Shown: one piece after another, positions 37,368 through 46,156 of the stretch
Layout of the letters: each line of letters begins with the position of its first letter
Position numbering within the stretch: position 1 is the stretch's first letter
Assembly: GCA_018402765.1 (NCBI GenBank)
Contig: JAGYIE010000001.1
Span: 1 to 64,000, forward strand
Length of the DNA: 64,000 nt
Direction of reading: 5' to 3'
Source: Vicingaceae bacterium
GTDB lineage: Bacteria > Bacteroidota > Bacteroidia > Flavobacteriales_E > Vicingaceae
Position numbers and translations under genes: made by a program
Notes under the pieces: generated by a model
What the model saw: only the letters and a program-made list of their open reading frames with translations
What the model was told of the DNA's origin: nothing
The model's database searches: none

Positions 37368-37778
37368 TTATTTGTTTGGGGTGATCGTATATATTACTTG
37401 AAAAATAGATGCACCGATAAGGGTCCATAGAACATCATTCCAATCAAAATGTCCGTTTTTTGTTATAATTTGCAAAAACTCCCATGATAGCAGCCCTGCT
37501 AATGAAATTAAGTTTGCCGCAATGTGCTTTTTTTCGTTTAACCATTTCTTCGTCCATTTTATTTGTGGAATTAATACAACAAACAATGCAGGTATACCAA
37601 TTGCCGGAAAAAAATTAGGTGCAATTCCCAATAAATATTTTATTGTCAAGTTTCCACCTGTGTAAGCCGGTCTAATGTTGTCCTGCACTTGTTGGTATGC
37701 AATAAAGCAAAGTGCAAACAATGCAAACCAAAAATATATACTCCTTGATGTCTTCATTGCTTGAAGGTGTTCAGCCAT
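37368..37778 (-). CDS. Four-segment membrane protein, unknown family
   Basis: A 136-residue protein with four hydrophobic segments (SIYFWFALFALCFIAYQ, FFPAIGIPALFVVLIP, HIAANLISLAGLLSWEFLQI, DVLWTLIGASIFQVIYTI). The WEFLQI and DWNDVLWTLIGA pattern vaguely recalls VanZ-like proteins, which is not enough to name it. Its start overlaps the preceding gene by 8 bases. Its stop lies 14 bases from the MITE end, so the element may have trimmed the downstream context. Confidence 0.65.
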   Translation of the reverse strand: MAEHLQAMKTSRSIYFWFALFALCFIAYQQVQDNIRPAYTGGNLTIKYLLGIAPNFFPAIGIPALFVVLIPQIKWTKKWLNEKKHIAANLISLAGLLSWEFLQIITKNGHFDWNDVLWTLIGASIFQVIYTITPNK

Positions 37779-38442
37779 TATGCGGTTGTTTTATTTTCAT
37801 CTTGTCATAAAGCAATTCTAACCTATTTTTGTTTTCAACTAATTTTATTCCCGTTATACTTGCTTTTTGAGCATTCCATATCTTAGGTATTGACAACTCT
37901 CCTTGTGAAAGAGAATACATCCAAAATAGGTCAATAAAGTTTACAAATAGATTTAATCTATAAAATATTGATGGATTCACAATCTCAAACCCCAATTTAC
38001 TTAATGTCCTATTTTTGAAAAAATAGGATGTTCCTATTATATTGACTGTTTCAGGTATGCTTTTACTTTCAATTAATTGAATTATGTTTAATAATCCCTT
38101 TAAGTGGCAAATCAATAGCGCATTTCTCAGTTCAATTCCTGCCTTATATTTTCTCATTGCAAATAAGTAGTCGAAACTTCCGCCACTGTGTAAATCTATT
38201 TGACGGTCATTTGCCATATACCCAAGTAGCATTGGAGAGTAATACCTGTAAACACCGATTAGCTTAAAAAAAGGGGTAAATGCAAATTGTATAACGGGTA
38301 CATAAATGATAAGTAGCAAGTAAAATTTTGGCTGAGAATATCCTATTTCAAAAATGGCTGTTGCAGGCAACAAGCCGATTATTAGTAATAGAGTGGCTTC
38401 AATCCATTGAAATGCCTTTGGTTGTTTATAAAAATCATTCAT
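37771..38442 (-). CDS. Membrane-associated protein, unknown family
   Basis: A 223-residue protein. Two N-terminal hydrophobic segments (ATLLLIIGLLPATAIFEIGY and YLLLIIYVPVIQFAFTPFF) are followed by a soluble, largely helical region with a third hydrophobic stretch near LNLFVNFIDLFWMYSL. No motif is recognised. It is coupled to the 136-residue gene by an 8-base overlap, so the two probably work together. Confidence 0.6.
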   Translation of the reverse strand: MNDFYKQPKAFQWIEATLLLIIGLLPATAIFEIGYSQPKFYLLLIIYVPVIQFAFTPFFKLIGVYRYYSPMLLGYMANDRQIDLHSGGSFDYLFAMRKYKAGIELRNALLICHLKGLLNIIQLIESKSIPETVNIIGTSYFFKNRTLSKLGFEIVNPSIFYRLNLFVNFIDLFWMYSLSQGELSIPKIWNAQKASITGIKLVENKNRLELLYDKMKIKQPHNG

Positions 38443-38770
38443 TCTAGTAATGTCTTTTTTAAGCCCGGACTAATAGCAATTTATTTTCATGTAATCAATT
38501 AGTTATGTGTTTTAATTTTCTATCATTTTTCAATTCCCTTTTTCAAGACGTTAGCGATTGAAATTAATTCAATTTTCTTGAAGTGGGAAATGAACGCAAT
38601 GTTTAGCATATTAAAAGTAGTCTGTTATGAAGCACTAAACTTTTGGTTAAGCATAAGCTTTAATGCGAGGATAAAGTATGAATCCAAATTGTTTTCGGCT
38701 ATTATTATATATTTATTTAAATGCTTCAATTCTATTTTTTTGCGAAATAATTTCCATTTTTTCTATGCAA
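38443..38770. other. Intergenic, no gene supported
   Basis: About 330 AT-rich bases. A plus-strand frame starting at TTG 38578 is open for 73 codons, but its composition is not protein-like and it runs into the DUF6671 gene antisense, so it is not called. Confidence 0.5.
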
Positions 38771-39622
38771 TTATGGGTTGCAATAATCGCAATACATAGG
38801 GTCTTCGCTTGTTTTTTTATGCGGATACATTAGTTCTTTTGTAAATTGACAATGTTGGCAATTGTAAATATAACTTAATGTCGAATTGGTTGCTGAACCG
38901 CATAGGCTACAAACTAGACCTTTTTTTGCGTCTGTCACACCAAAACCAGGAATATTGCATTGAGGGCAACAAGAATTTACTTTGGCAACTAGCTTCTTGG
39001 CTGTATTTTCAATTACGCTCATTCGACTCGGGTTGTGCATTGCCCTCATATCGGTTTCAACGTAAACCATATTGAATTTTTTATACAATAAATGAAATGC
39101 TTTTTTTAATTCGTGCAATTTTGTAAGGCCTTTGATAATATGACTATGATCTGTTTTTGACTTGCGAAGTATTAGCCCGTGAGATGGAAATTTTACTGAT
39201 TCAGCAAATTCTAAAAGGTCTTTTTCATTTTCAATGTTACTACCATTGAAATTGGTTTCCATACTGAGTTCTCTGGCGATTATTTCTAAGTTGTTCTTTT
39301 TGTCAATGAATATTAAAAACTCATCATCTGCACTTGCAAAAAATATTGTTGGATGAGGGCCAAAAGAACCTTCACTAGCGACACCTAAATCACATTTATT
39401 TAGTTCCATCGCTAAAAGGCATTTTTGCCTGGCAGATGCTACGGGGTCTAGTTTCCTTTCAATATCTCCTGTAAACGTGCCCAATGCATCCGTGTCCAAT
39501 GCATCCGTGTCCAATGTTTCATCTGTAAAACACCTTACTCCCAAACTTTTTTCAAGAATAGGTGCGATTACACTTTCTTTTTTGTGCTTAGTGGCAATGA
39601 TTAATTTTCTACCGTTGAACAT
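38771..39622 (-). CDS. DUF6671-family protein with C-terminal zinc ribbons
   Basis: A 283-residue protein. The N-terminal domain (RKLIIATKHKKESVIAPILE, ASARQKCLLAMELNKCDLGV, ASEGSFGPHP) is typical of DUF6671. The C-terminus has CxxC pairs (CCPQC, CSLCG, CQHC, CDYC) for two zinc ribbons. Function is unknown. A 15-bp tandem duplication at 39481-39516 makes the peptide LDTDALDTDALG, a likely recent slippage. It is upstream of, and on the same strand as, nothing obviously related; dihydroorotase ends 15 bp before its start. Confidence 0.82.
   Translation of the reverse strand: MFNGRKLIIATKHKKESVIAPILEKSLGVRCFTDETLDTDALDTDALGTFTGDIERKLDPVASARQKCLLAMELNKCDLGVASEGSFGPHPTIFFASADDEFLIFIDKKNNLEIIARELSMETNFNGSNIENEKDLLEFAESVKFPSHGLILRKSKTDHSHIIKGLTKLHELKKAFHLLYKKFNMVYVETDMRAMHNPSRMSVIENTAKKLVAKVNSCCPQCNIPGFGVTDAKKGLVCSLCGSATNSTLSYIYNCQHCQFTKELMYPHKKTSEDPMYCDYCNP
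39481..39516 (+). repeat. 15-bp tandem repeat inside the DUF6671 gene
   Basis: CCAATGCATCCGTGT occurs twice head to tail, followed by the first six bases of a third copy. It adds a five-residue repeat (DTDAL) and keeps the frame. Confidence 0.9.
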
Positions 39623-39637
39623 AAGGCGTTTATCGCA

Positions 39638-40990
39638 TTAAGTTGATTGTGTTGTTATAGTTATTTCCATCCCTTTAATCGTTTCATTAATTTTTCCATT
39701 ATCGTACACCAAATTTCCATTCACAAACGTTTGTTTGATTGCAGTTTGAAATGTAGTTCCTTCTAACGGTGACCATCCACATTTATAGAGTATATTGTCT
39801 TTAGAAACTGTCCATTGGCTGTTTAAGTCCACCAATATTAAATCGGCATAATAACCCTCTCTGATAAATCCTCTCTTAGTCATGCGGTATAAAATTGAAG
39901 GATTATGGCACATTTTCTCAACTATTTTTTCTAATGAAATCAAGCCTTGCTTATAAAACTCTAACATACAATTTAAGGAATGTTGTACCATTGGTGCTCC
40001 TGACATAGACTCAAAATAAGGTTTTTCTTTTTCTTCTAAAGTATGTGGTGCATGATCAGTAGTAATAAGGTCTATCCTGTCATCAAGCAATGCTTTAAAT
40101 AAACCATTTTTATCCTGTTCCGATTTTATTGCAGGATTCCACTTTATTAGCATACCAAGTCGTTCATAGTCTTTGTCCGAAAACCATAAATGATGCACAG
40201 AAACTTCAGTGGTTATTTTTTTCTCTTTTAACGGAATGTCATTTTGAAAAAGGTGTGTTTCTGCCTCTGTTGTTAAATGTAAAATATGAAGTCGAGCCTT
40301 GTGTTTTTTTGCTATTTCAATTGCACGTTTAGTAGCTTCAAAGCAACTTTGAGCATTCCTAATTATTGGATGAAATTTTGGGGAAATATTTTCTCCATAT
40401 TTTTCTCGAAAGATCCTTTCATTCTCTTCTATAATTTCTTCTTTTTCGGAATGAATGGCAATAATGGATTTACAGTTAGCAAATAATTTTTCCATTTTTT
40501 CTGGACTGTCAGCTAGTAGATTTCCTTTTTTGGTAAAGTATAAGCCGTCATCAGACACACCAATAAATTGGTTGGTATCCATCTTAATTACTTCATCAAT
40601 ATTATCACCGTTTACACCAAAGAAAAATGAATAGTTGGCTAAAGATTTTTGAGAAGCAATTTCATATTTATTTCTAAGGCTCTCAACTGTCAAAATATTT
40701 GGAACAGTATTTGGCATATCAATAAAAGAAGTTATACCACCCGCTATCGCAGCTTTGCTTTCGGTATATAAATCTCCTTTGTGTTTAAGTCCTGGGTCTC
40801 TAAAGTGAACTTGTCCATCAATAATCCCGGGCAATAAATATTTTCCCGTACCATCGATTATTTTATGAGTTATCTCACGCTCAATATTTCCGATTTTATC
40901 AATTAGTCCGTTTGATAAAAGTACATCCGCAACGTAAGATTTCCCTTCATTCACTAATGTAGAATTCTTAATTAATGTACTCTGGCCCAT
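39638..40990 (-). CDS. pyrC: Dihydroorotase
   Basis: A 450-residue amidohydrolase of the long dihydroorotase class used by Bacteroidetes. PGIIDGQVHFRDPGLKHKGD gives the metal-binding H62 and the substrate arginine R64; GGITSFIDMPNT and LHILHLTT follow; TTDHAPHTLEEK near residue 311 carries the catalytic Asp-His; SGAPMVQHSL closes the site. It closes carbamoyl-aspartate to dihydroorotate in pyrimidine synthesis. One alteration from the usual HxH is H62-F-R, with the first motif reading VHFRDPG as in many active members. Confidence 0.93.
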   Translation of the reverse strand: MGQSTLIKNSTLVNEGKSYVADVLLSNGLIDKIGNIEREITHKIIDGTGKYLLPGIIDGQVHFRDPGLKHKGDLYTESKAAIAGGITSFIDMPNTVPNILTVESLRNKYEIASQKSLANYSFFFGVNGDNIDEVIKMDTNQFIGVSDDGLYFTKKGNLLADSPEKMEKLFANCKSIIAIHSEKEEIIEENERIFREKYGENISPKFHPIIRNAQSCFEATKRAIEIAKKHKARLHILHLTTEAETHLFQNDIPLKEKKITTEVSVHHLWFSDKDYERLGMLIKWNPAIKSEQDKNGLFKALLDDRIDLITTDHAPHTLEEKEKPYFESMSGAPMVQHSLNCMLEFYKQGLISLEKIVEKMCHNPSILYRMTKRGFIREGYYADLILVDLNSQWTVSKDNILYKCGWSPLEGTTFQTAIKQTFVNGNLVYDNGKINETIKGMEITITTQST

Positions 40991-41177
40991 TTTTAATTTC
41001 TTGTGATTGTTACCGTTTGTAATGCTTTAACTTTTTATTGCTGGTTCTGCGAATTCAAATATTTAATCTTCTATAAAATCCAATATAGGAGAAGAAGAAT
41101 TTCAGAAAACTATTTTGCTACTTTTTAAATGATATTCTTTAATTCCAGCAAGAGTTTTTAATCTTGTTGAGTTGATT
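40991..41177. other. Intergenic, decayed coding sequence likely
   Basis: Downstream side of the HipA-like remnant. Minus-strand open stretches are short and no domain could be recognised. Confidence 0.4.
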
Positions 41178-41310
41178 TCATTTTAACAGCATAGACAGCT
41201 CCGCTTCTTTTGTTTCTAAATAAGCAAGGTCCATATTGAAAATGAAATCCTTCTTCATCATTAGTAAGTATGTCAGCTATTTTATTATAAATATTAACAT
41301 TAGCTTTTTT
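41178..41310 (-). pseudogene. HipA N-terminal domain remnant (toxin side of a HipBA module)
   Basis: On the minus strand from about 41310 the frame reads KKANVNIYNKIADILTNDEE and then GFHFNMDLAYL, ending at a TGA at 41178-41180. The pattern V-x-I-Y-x-x-x-A-G/D-x-L-T-x-D-x-x-G-F-x-F-x-x-D-x-x-Y-L is the start of HipA-type kinase proteins. No start codon, kinase core or catalytic motif remains. It lies just downstream of a broken HipB-like gene, which supports the identity. Confidence 0.6.
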
Positions 41311-41385
41311 ATTTGATGTGTAACAATTGATTTTAAGGCCATATATAAATCGCTTTTCTTTAATATTTCAAATCTAATCTACTTA

Positions 41386-41595
41386 CTAAAGCTCGTTTCT
41401 TTCTGATTGAATTGGACCAAGTTCATACTTGAATAGTGATAATACTTGATTCACTTTATCCATTTGTAAACTTTGTTTTCCTTGTTCAAGATCTCTCTCA
41501 AACCTTAAACCTACGCCTACTTTGAATGAAAAATCTTCTTGAGTTAATTCAAGAGCATTTCTTCATATTTTTACAAATTCACTTAATTTGTTCAT
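41386..41595 (-). pseudogene. HipB/Y4mF-type antitoxin pseudogene
   Basis: Seventy codons from ATG at 41595 to TAG at 41386. The translation is MNKLSEFVKI, then an in-frame TGA at codon 11, then RNALELTQEDFSFKVGVGLR, FERDLEQGKQ and SLQMDKVNQVL: a helix-turn-helix (Xre) domain of the Y4mF/HipB antitoxin family, interrupted by one stop where an arginine codon is expected (AGA to TGA). It precedes the HipA-like remnant in the usual antitoxin-toxin order. Confidence 0.72.
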
Positions 41596-41763
41596 CTTGT
41601 TTATACCTTTTCGGGCATAAAACTAAGAATAGATGTTGAAAATATACTTTACCATGTATAAAAAGTAGTTGATAAATGTTTAGTTTGTCTTAAGGGATAT
41701 AATTTAAATTTTTCAAGGTAAAATTATATCTAAATGGTTATTATTTTATTAGCTAAAATGACC
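41596..41763. other. Intergenic, nothing recognised
   Basis: About 170 AT-rich bases between the antitoxin pseudogene and a richer-GC inverted-repeat island. Confidence 0.4.
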
Positions 41764-41946
41764 GTGTATGCCAAAAAGGCGCCTGCGGGCTTCAACTGAT
41801 CAAACTGTTATAAACTTGAAGCGAACAACAAGCCTTCATTTACAACTATTTCACCTATTTTGTGCATACACTGTTGCCGCAAGGCATCTCTTTCAATTCA
41901 TAATTTGGGCTTCGGCCATTACCACTTGCTGGTTTTTGTATGAATT
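41764..41946. repeat. GC-richer island with two inverted-repeat pairs
   Basis: GTGTATGCCAAAA (41764-41776) pairs with TTTTGTGCATACAC (41858-41871) with one extra base, and AATTCATA (41895-41902) pairs perfectly with TATGAATT (41939-41946). The stretch GCCAAAAAGGCGCCTGCGGGC and later GTTGCCGCAAGGC stand out from the AT-rich surroundings. It could be the end of a lost mobile element or an attC-like fold; no identity is claimed. Confidence 0.45.
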
Positions 41947-42188
41947 CATTTTTATCAAGTCTATAATATGTCGGTGAGCTGTATCTTGATAGCATTGATT
42001 AGTTTGAGGTTGTTAGCTTTTCGTCAAATCCATCAAGTAACCTTTTTATTGTTTTTTGTTGTCTTTTATTAAGAGTAGTGGTAAAATGTATTTTTAAAAT
42101 TTTATCTTTTAAAGTATTTTTTATAAAGTATTGACTATAAAATTAATAGAATTTATTTAACAAGGCAGAAATAACAAAATCTATGCTG

Positions 42189-42404
42189 TTATATCTGAAT
42201 TTCCTTTTTGTATTTTTTCAAGTTTTTCATAAAACTGATTTCTTTAAACTCGAATCTGTGCAGACATGCTGTAATACTTCTATCAGAACACGCCGAAGTC
42301 ATATGTGATTCATCTTCATTTTCAAGTCAGTTTAAGATTTTTTTTATTTCTACTTTAATTCTGGCTGAACTTGGAATTTGATAGTAAACGTTCTCTTTTT
42401 CCAT
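42189..42404 (-). pseudogene. Decayed small gene, unrecognised
   Basis: A 72-codon frame from ATG 42404 to TAA 42189 with one in-frame TGA (42327-42329). The product would read MEKENVYYQIPSSARIKVEI, KKILN, stop, LENEDESHMTSACSDRS and so on. The open frame apart from one TGA suggests a recently broken gene. A second open minus-strand frame without a start (about 42541-42712; EIKLVADESILSAIAFIWLL) lies upstream. Neither is recognised. Confidence 0.4.
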
Positions 42405-42983
42405 AAGTCCTTATGCAACTTGCGTTGATCCAGTCGTGCCTTTTCTCCAGTGGGCATCTGTGATTCTATATAGATTACTCCATCCTGTCCTTAATCAAGT
42501 TTTTCTAGGTCTCTTGTCGTGCATGTAATTTTTCATTTTACTCAAATTATGCTACAAATGAACTTATTAGTTACTGAAAATAAAACTTTATCTGCAAAAT
42601 TGCTTCGATTAAGGCTATCAATCTTCGCAATGTGTTTTTTTCTGCTTGGTCGTAATAACCATATAAATGCAATAGCACTTAGAATACTTTCGTCTGCAAC
42701 TAATTTGATTTCTTAGTTAAGATTAATAAATTGATGGATAAGGGGTTATATGATACCAAGATAATTAAAAGCGAATATAAATTGGTTAATTGCTAAAAAT
42801 TTAATTCTTGAAGTAAATACGTTTGTCTCGTCTTAAAAATAATTTTCCTTTGTAACTCCATGGTGTTTTTTCATTTACGACCTGATGCTTTTCCTCTTTT
42901 ACATAAGGAGCCTTACCATCAGATTTATCTTCAAAGATTCTTCACCAAATAATTGTTGCCTATTTTAAAATTGGGAAAAACTT
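42405..42983. other. Intergenic, probably decayed coding DNA
   Basis: AT-rich stretch with an open but startless minus-strand frame (42541-42712) and nothing else recognised before the dehydratase gene. The plus-strand frame at 42519 is its shadow. Confidence 0.4.
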
Positions 42984-43928
42984 TCAAAATGGCAATTCAG
43001 CTAAATCTACATTGCCACCTGTCAGAATAAGCGCAAGTCGTTTTCCTTCAAAAAGTGCTTTATTTGCTAAAACCACTGCTAGAGGAACAGCACATGAAGG
43101 TTCTATCACAATTTTTAATCGCTCATAAATTAAACGCATTGCAGCGATAATTTCCTCGTCAGTAACTGTAAGAATGGCGGCTACATTCTCCATAATAATT
43201 GGAAAGTTAATTTTTCCTACTGAGGTTTTTAACCCATCAGCGATTGTGTTTGGATTGGTTTGTGGTATATGTTTACCACTTTTCCATGATTGATAGGCAT
43301 CATCAGCACCTTTTGGTTCACAACCAATTATTTGGGTGTTTGGAGAGTAGGCTAAGGTACTTAAAATACTTCCTGCCATTAATCCACCGCCACCGATGGG
43401 AACTAATAGCGCATCAAGGTCTACTTCTTGTTCATAGATTTCCTTTGCACAAGTTCCTTGACCATAGATAACTTCCCAATTGTCATAGGGATGAATGAAT
43501 ACAAATCCATCTTCTTTAATAATTTTCTGCACACCATCTTCTCTTGCTTGCAGAGTTGGTTCGCAAAGTACCACCTCCGCTCCATAGCCTTTAACAGCAG
43601 CTATTTTTACTTTGGGGGCATCGCTTGGCATTACAATTTTGGCGTGTAACCCAGCTTCTTTAGCAGCTAACGCCACTGCTTGTGCATGATTTCCACTAGA
43701 ATGTGTAGTGATTCCATTTATGGCAGAATTGCCAGTTAGTTGAAAAACTGCGTTGGCTGCACCACGCATTTTAAAAGCACCAATTTTTTGAAAGTTTTCA
43801 CACTTAAAATACAGATTACACCCCGCAAGTAGATCAATACTTTCAGAGGTTAAAATAGGTGTAAGATGAATAGCAGATTTAATCCTTATGTGCGCTTTTT
43901 CAATTTCAATTTGATAATTTTTGTTCAT
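42984..43928 (-). CDS. Threonine/serine dehydratase-like PLP enzyme
   Basis: A 314-residue fold type II PLP enzyme. The PLP lysine is K53 in GAFKMRGAANA; SSGNHAQAVALAAK binds the substrate carboxylate; PIGGGGLMAGS is the phosphate loop. The short form has no C-terminal ACT regulatory domain, so catabolic threonine dehydratase or serine racemase is more likely than biosynthetic IlvA. It is monocistronic and divergent from the DAHP synthase gene. Confidence 0.88.
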   Translation of the reverse strand: MNKNYQIEIEKAHIRIKSAIHLTPILTSESIDLLAGCNLYFKCENFQKIGAFKMRGAANAVFQLTGNSAINGITTHSSGNHAQAVALAAKEAGLHAKIVMPSDAPKVKIAAVKGYGAEVVLCEPTLQAREDGVQKIIKEDGFVFIHPYDNWEVIYGQGTCAKEIYEQEVDLDALLVPIGGGGLMAGSILSTLAYSPNTQIIGCEPKGADDAYQSWKSGKHIPQTNPNTIADGLKTSVGKINFPIIMENVAAILTVTDEEIIAAMRLIYERLKIVIEPSCAVPLAVVLANKALFEGKRLALILTGGNVDLAELPF

Positions 43929-44086
43929 GAAGGTTTTTAATGTAAATGGTGGATAAAAATAACTATTCTGTTTTTCACATTATTTATTATTCAGAATAAT
44001 TCAATTAAAACAAATCATTTCCTTTGGAGGTTTTATCTTTGTGTGGTATAAAATTTATTTTTAGCGCTAACTTGAACCCCAAACAA

Positions 44087-45175
44087 ATGTCAGATAATTC
44101 CGGCTTAATATTAGATAAAGAGTGGCTAAAGCAGCAACCTTTTAATTTTTTTGGTCCCTGCAGTGCAGAGTCGCTTGCACAAATGTTATCCACAGCCGAG
44201 GGATTATCTCATTTTTCTCCGAACAGTATTTTTAGAGCAGGAATATGGAAACCACGCACGCGGCCCAATACTTTTGAAGGAATCGGTTCTGTGGGATTAG
44301 AATGGCTTAAAGCAGTAAAGGATCAATATGGTTTTCAGACAGCGACTGAAGTGGCCAATGCAAAACATGTAGAGTTAGCGATTGAAGCAGGTGTAGATGT
44401 TTTGTGGGTAGGAGCCCGAACAGCTGTAAATCCTTTTTCAGTACAAGAAATTGCAGAAGCTTTAAGAGGGCTAGAAATTCCTGTATTTGTTAAAAATCCA
44501 ATTCATGCTGATCTGTCTTTATGGGTCGGCGCTTTAGAGCGAATTAATCAAGTTGGGATTACTAAACTAGGTGCTATTCATCGAGGGTTTCATGATGGAA
44601 ATAACTCCATTTATAGGAATACTCCAAAATGGCAAATTGCTTTAGAGTTAAAACGAATGTTCAGTAATTTACCCATTGTTTGTGATGCAAGTCATATTTC
44701 AGGTATTCCCGATTTAATTCCATTTGTCGCGCAAAAATCTTTAGACCTTAATATGGATGGCTTAATGATCGAAACGCATATTCAGCCAGAACAAGCCTTA
44801 AGTGATGCTAAACAGCAAGTAACACCAGAGTTATTGAAGGAGATTATTTCACAATTAGTACATCCGTTAGATTCTATAGACAACATCACCTTTACAAATA
44901 AGCTTGAAGATTTGAGGTGTGATATTGATAAAATTGACGATCAATTAATTGAATTAATGGCCAATAGAATGGAGTTGGTTAAGAAAATTGGATCATATAA
45001 AAAGAAGAATAAAGTTACCGTTTTTCAACTTGAGCGTTGGAAGGCTATTCTACAGCGAACCAATACAATGGGTAATCCTATGGGTTTAACCAAAGAGTTT
45101 ATTAATGCATTGTTCAATGTGATTCATGATGAATCAATTCGACAACAAACCGAGGTTATGAATTTAGATGAGTAG
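44087..45175 (+). CDS. Bifunctional DAHP synthase / chorismate mutase
   Basis: Taken from ATG 44087 (MSDNSGLILDKEWL); a TTG 63 bases upstream overlaps a possible TATCTTTG box and is unlikely. The protein has 362 residues. The first about 265 are a class I DAHP synthase of the KDO8P-synthase-like type (FFGPCSAESLAQM, FRAGIWKPRTRPNTFEGIG, VFVKNPIH, HRGFHDG, CDASHISG). The last about 85 are an AroQ chorismate mutase (LRCDIDKIDDQLIELMANRM, ELVKKIGSYKK). It starts the shikimate pathway and also turns chorismate into prephenate; the fusion allows feedback control. Confidence 0.95.
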   Translation: MSDNSGLILDKEWLKQQPFNFFGPCSAESLAQMLSTAEGLSHFSPNSIFRAGIWKPRTRPNTFEGIGSVGLEWLKAVKDQYGFQTATEVANAKHVELAIEAGVDVLWVGARTAVNPFSVQEIAEALRGLEIPVFVKNPIHADLSLWVGALERINQVGITKLGAIHRGFHDGNNSIYRNTPKWQIALELKRMFSNLPIVCDASHISGIPDLIPFVAQKSLDLNMDGLMIETHIQPEQALSDAKQQVTPELLKEIISQLVHPLDSIDNITFTNKLEDLRCDIDKIDDQLIELMANRMELVKKIGSYKKKNKVTVFQLERWKAILQRTNTMGNPMGLTKEFINALFNVIHDESIRQQTEVMNLDE

Positions 45176-45542
45176 AAATAAAGCATATAAACAATCAAAA
45201 AATCTTGTAGTTCTCTTCACGTTGAATATTTATTTGGTGGTTTACCAAAACTTAGTATTTGTTAATGAGTGTTTTTATACAAATTGTGGCGTTCTTTAAT
45301 AGAAATACGAATCAATAGAGTAACAATCCTGAACGTTAAGTTTTACATGAATGATATGATGTAAAATTTTTGGTAATCAACTATTTTCTTTCAAAACAAT
45401 TAGTGATTAAAAACGAGTAGCTGATTTTTTAGAAATTAATAAAATGATAACTTAACGAATCATCAAAAAATTAGGTGCCACTTACATTTTTACTAAAAAA
45501 TAGATTGTCTAGAGACATTTTATTCTCAAAAAAATAGCTTGA
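45176..45542. other. Intergenic, nothing recognised
   Basis: About 370 AT-rich bases after the DAHP synthase gene. No open frame, repeat or clear hairpin. Confidence 0.5.
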
Positions 45543-45878
45543 ATGTTTGCCTTTTTTAATAAGTATTTGATCAAATTTACTATTCTATATGCGGCTATTG
45601 TGATGTTGATTATTACAATTAACCTATCATTTGGTATGGAAAGATAGAGAGGAATTTTAGAGTCAGATGCTAAGGGCTATTTTGCATATTTGTCAGCAGT
45701 TTTTATTTATCACGATTTAAATTTTGGTTCTTTTGAACATATTGAAAAAGATAAATATTATCAAGAACACATTTATTACTTCTACAGAGGCTTAAATACG
45801 AAGTCGGTTAATAAGTATTATGAAGGAACGGCATTAGCGCAGGCGCCATTTTTTCTTAACAAACTGCCAACTTTTTAA
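45543..45878 (+). pseudogene. N-terminal fragment of a GT-C-type membrane glycosyltransferase
   Basis: A frame from ATG 45543 to TAA 45878 with one in-frame TAG (45645-45647). A hydrophobic segment (FTILYAAIVMLIITINLSFG) is followed by GILESDAKGYFAYLSAVFIY, HDLNFGSFEHIEKDKYYQEH and KSVNKYYEGTALAQAPFFL. This is the characteristic first loop of Bacteroidetes GT-C-fold membrane glycosyltransferases (S-D-A-K-G-Y-x-A-Y-L-P). Complete members continue for several hundred residues; here the rest is gone. Confidence 0.65.
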
Positions 45879-46156
45879 GAACAGCGCTAGCAATTTCATT
45901 TAAGGTAGTCTATATTTCTGCTTCTTCTTTCTACGAAATCTTTGAAATTTAATATAAACAAGTTAGCTCTTTGATTCGCTCGTTTAATGCGCGGGTTAGT
46001 CGCTGATGATCCGTTTTTTTACGTCCATGACGTGGGTAAAATTTATCCAAAATTAGTCTTTAATTTAGGGTTAAAAATCTAAAAAGATTTAAATTATCGC
46101 TTATCCAGATACTAGATAAGTATACCTTTTTGCTAGCTTCATCTGTAAACAATTAG
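45879..46156. other. Intergenic, remnant of decayed gene
   Basis: About 280 bp downstream of the glycosyltransferase fragment; no recognisable continuation of it in any frame. Confidence 0.4.

Noticed and set aside
38578-38799. A 73-codon plus-strand frame.
   Set aside because: It starts at TTG, has an odd composition and runs antisense into the DUF6671 gene.
41768-41977. A 69-codon plus-strand frame over the GC-richer island.
   Set aside because: It crosses both inverted-repeat pairs and has no protein-like pattern; the dyads explain the region better.
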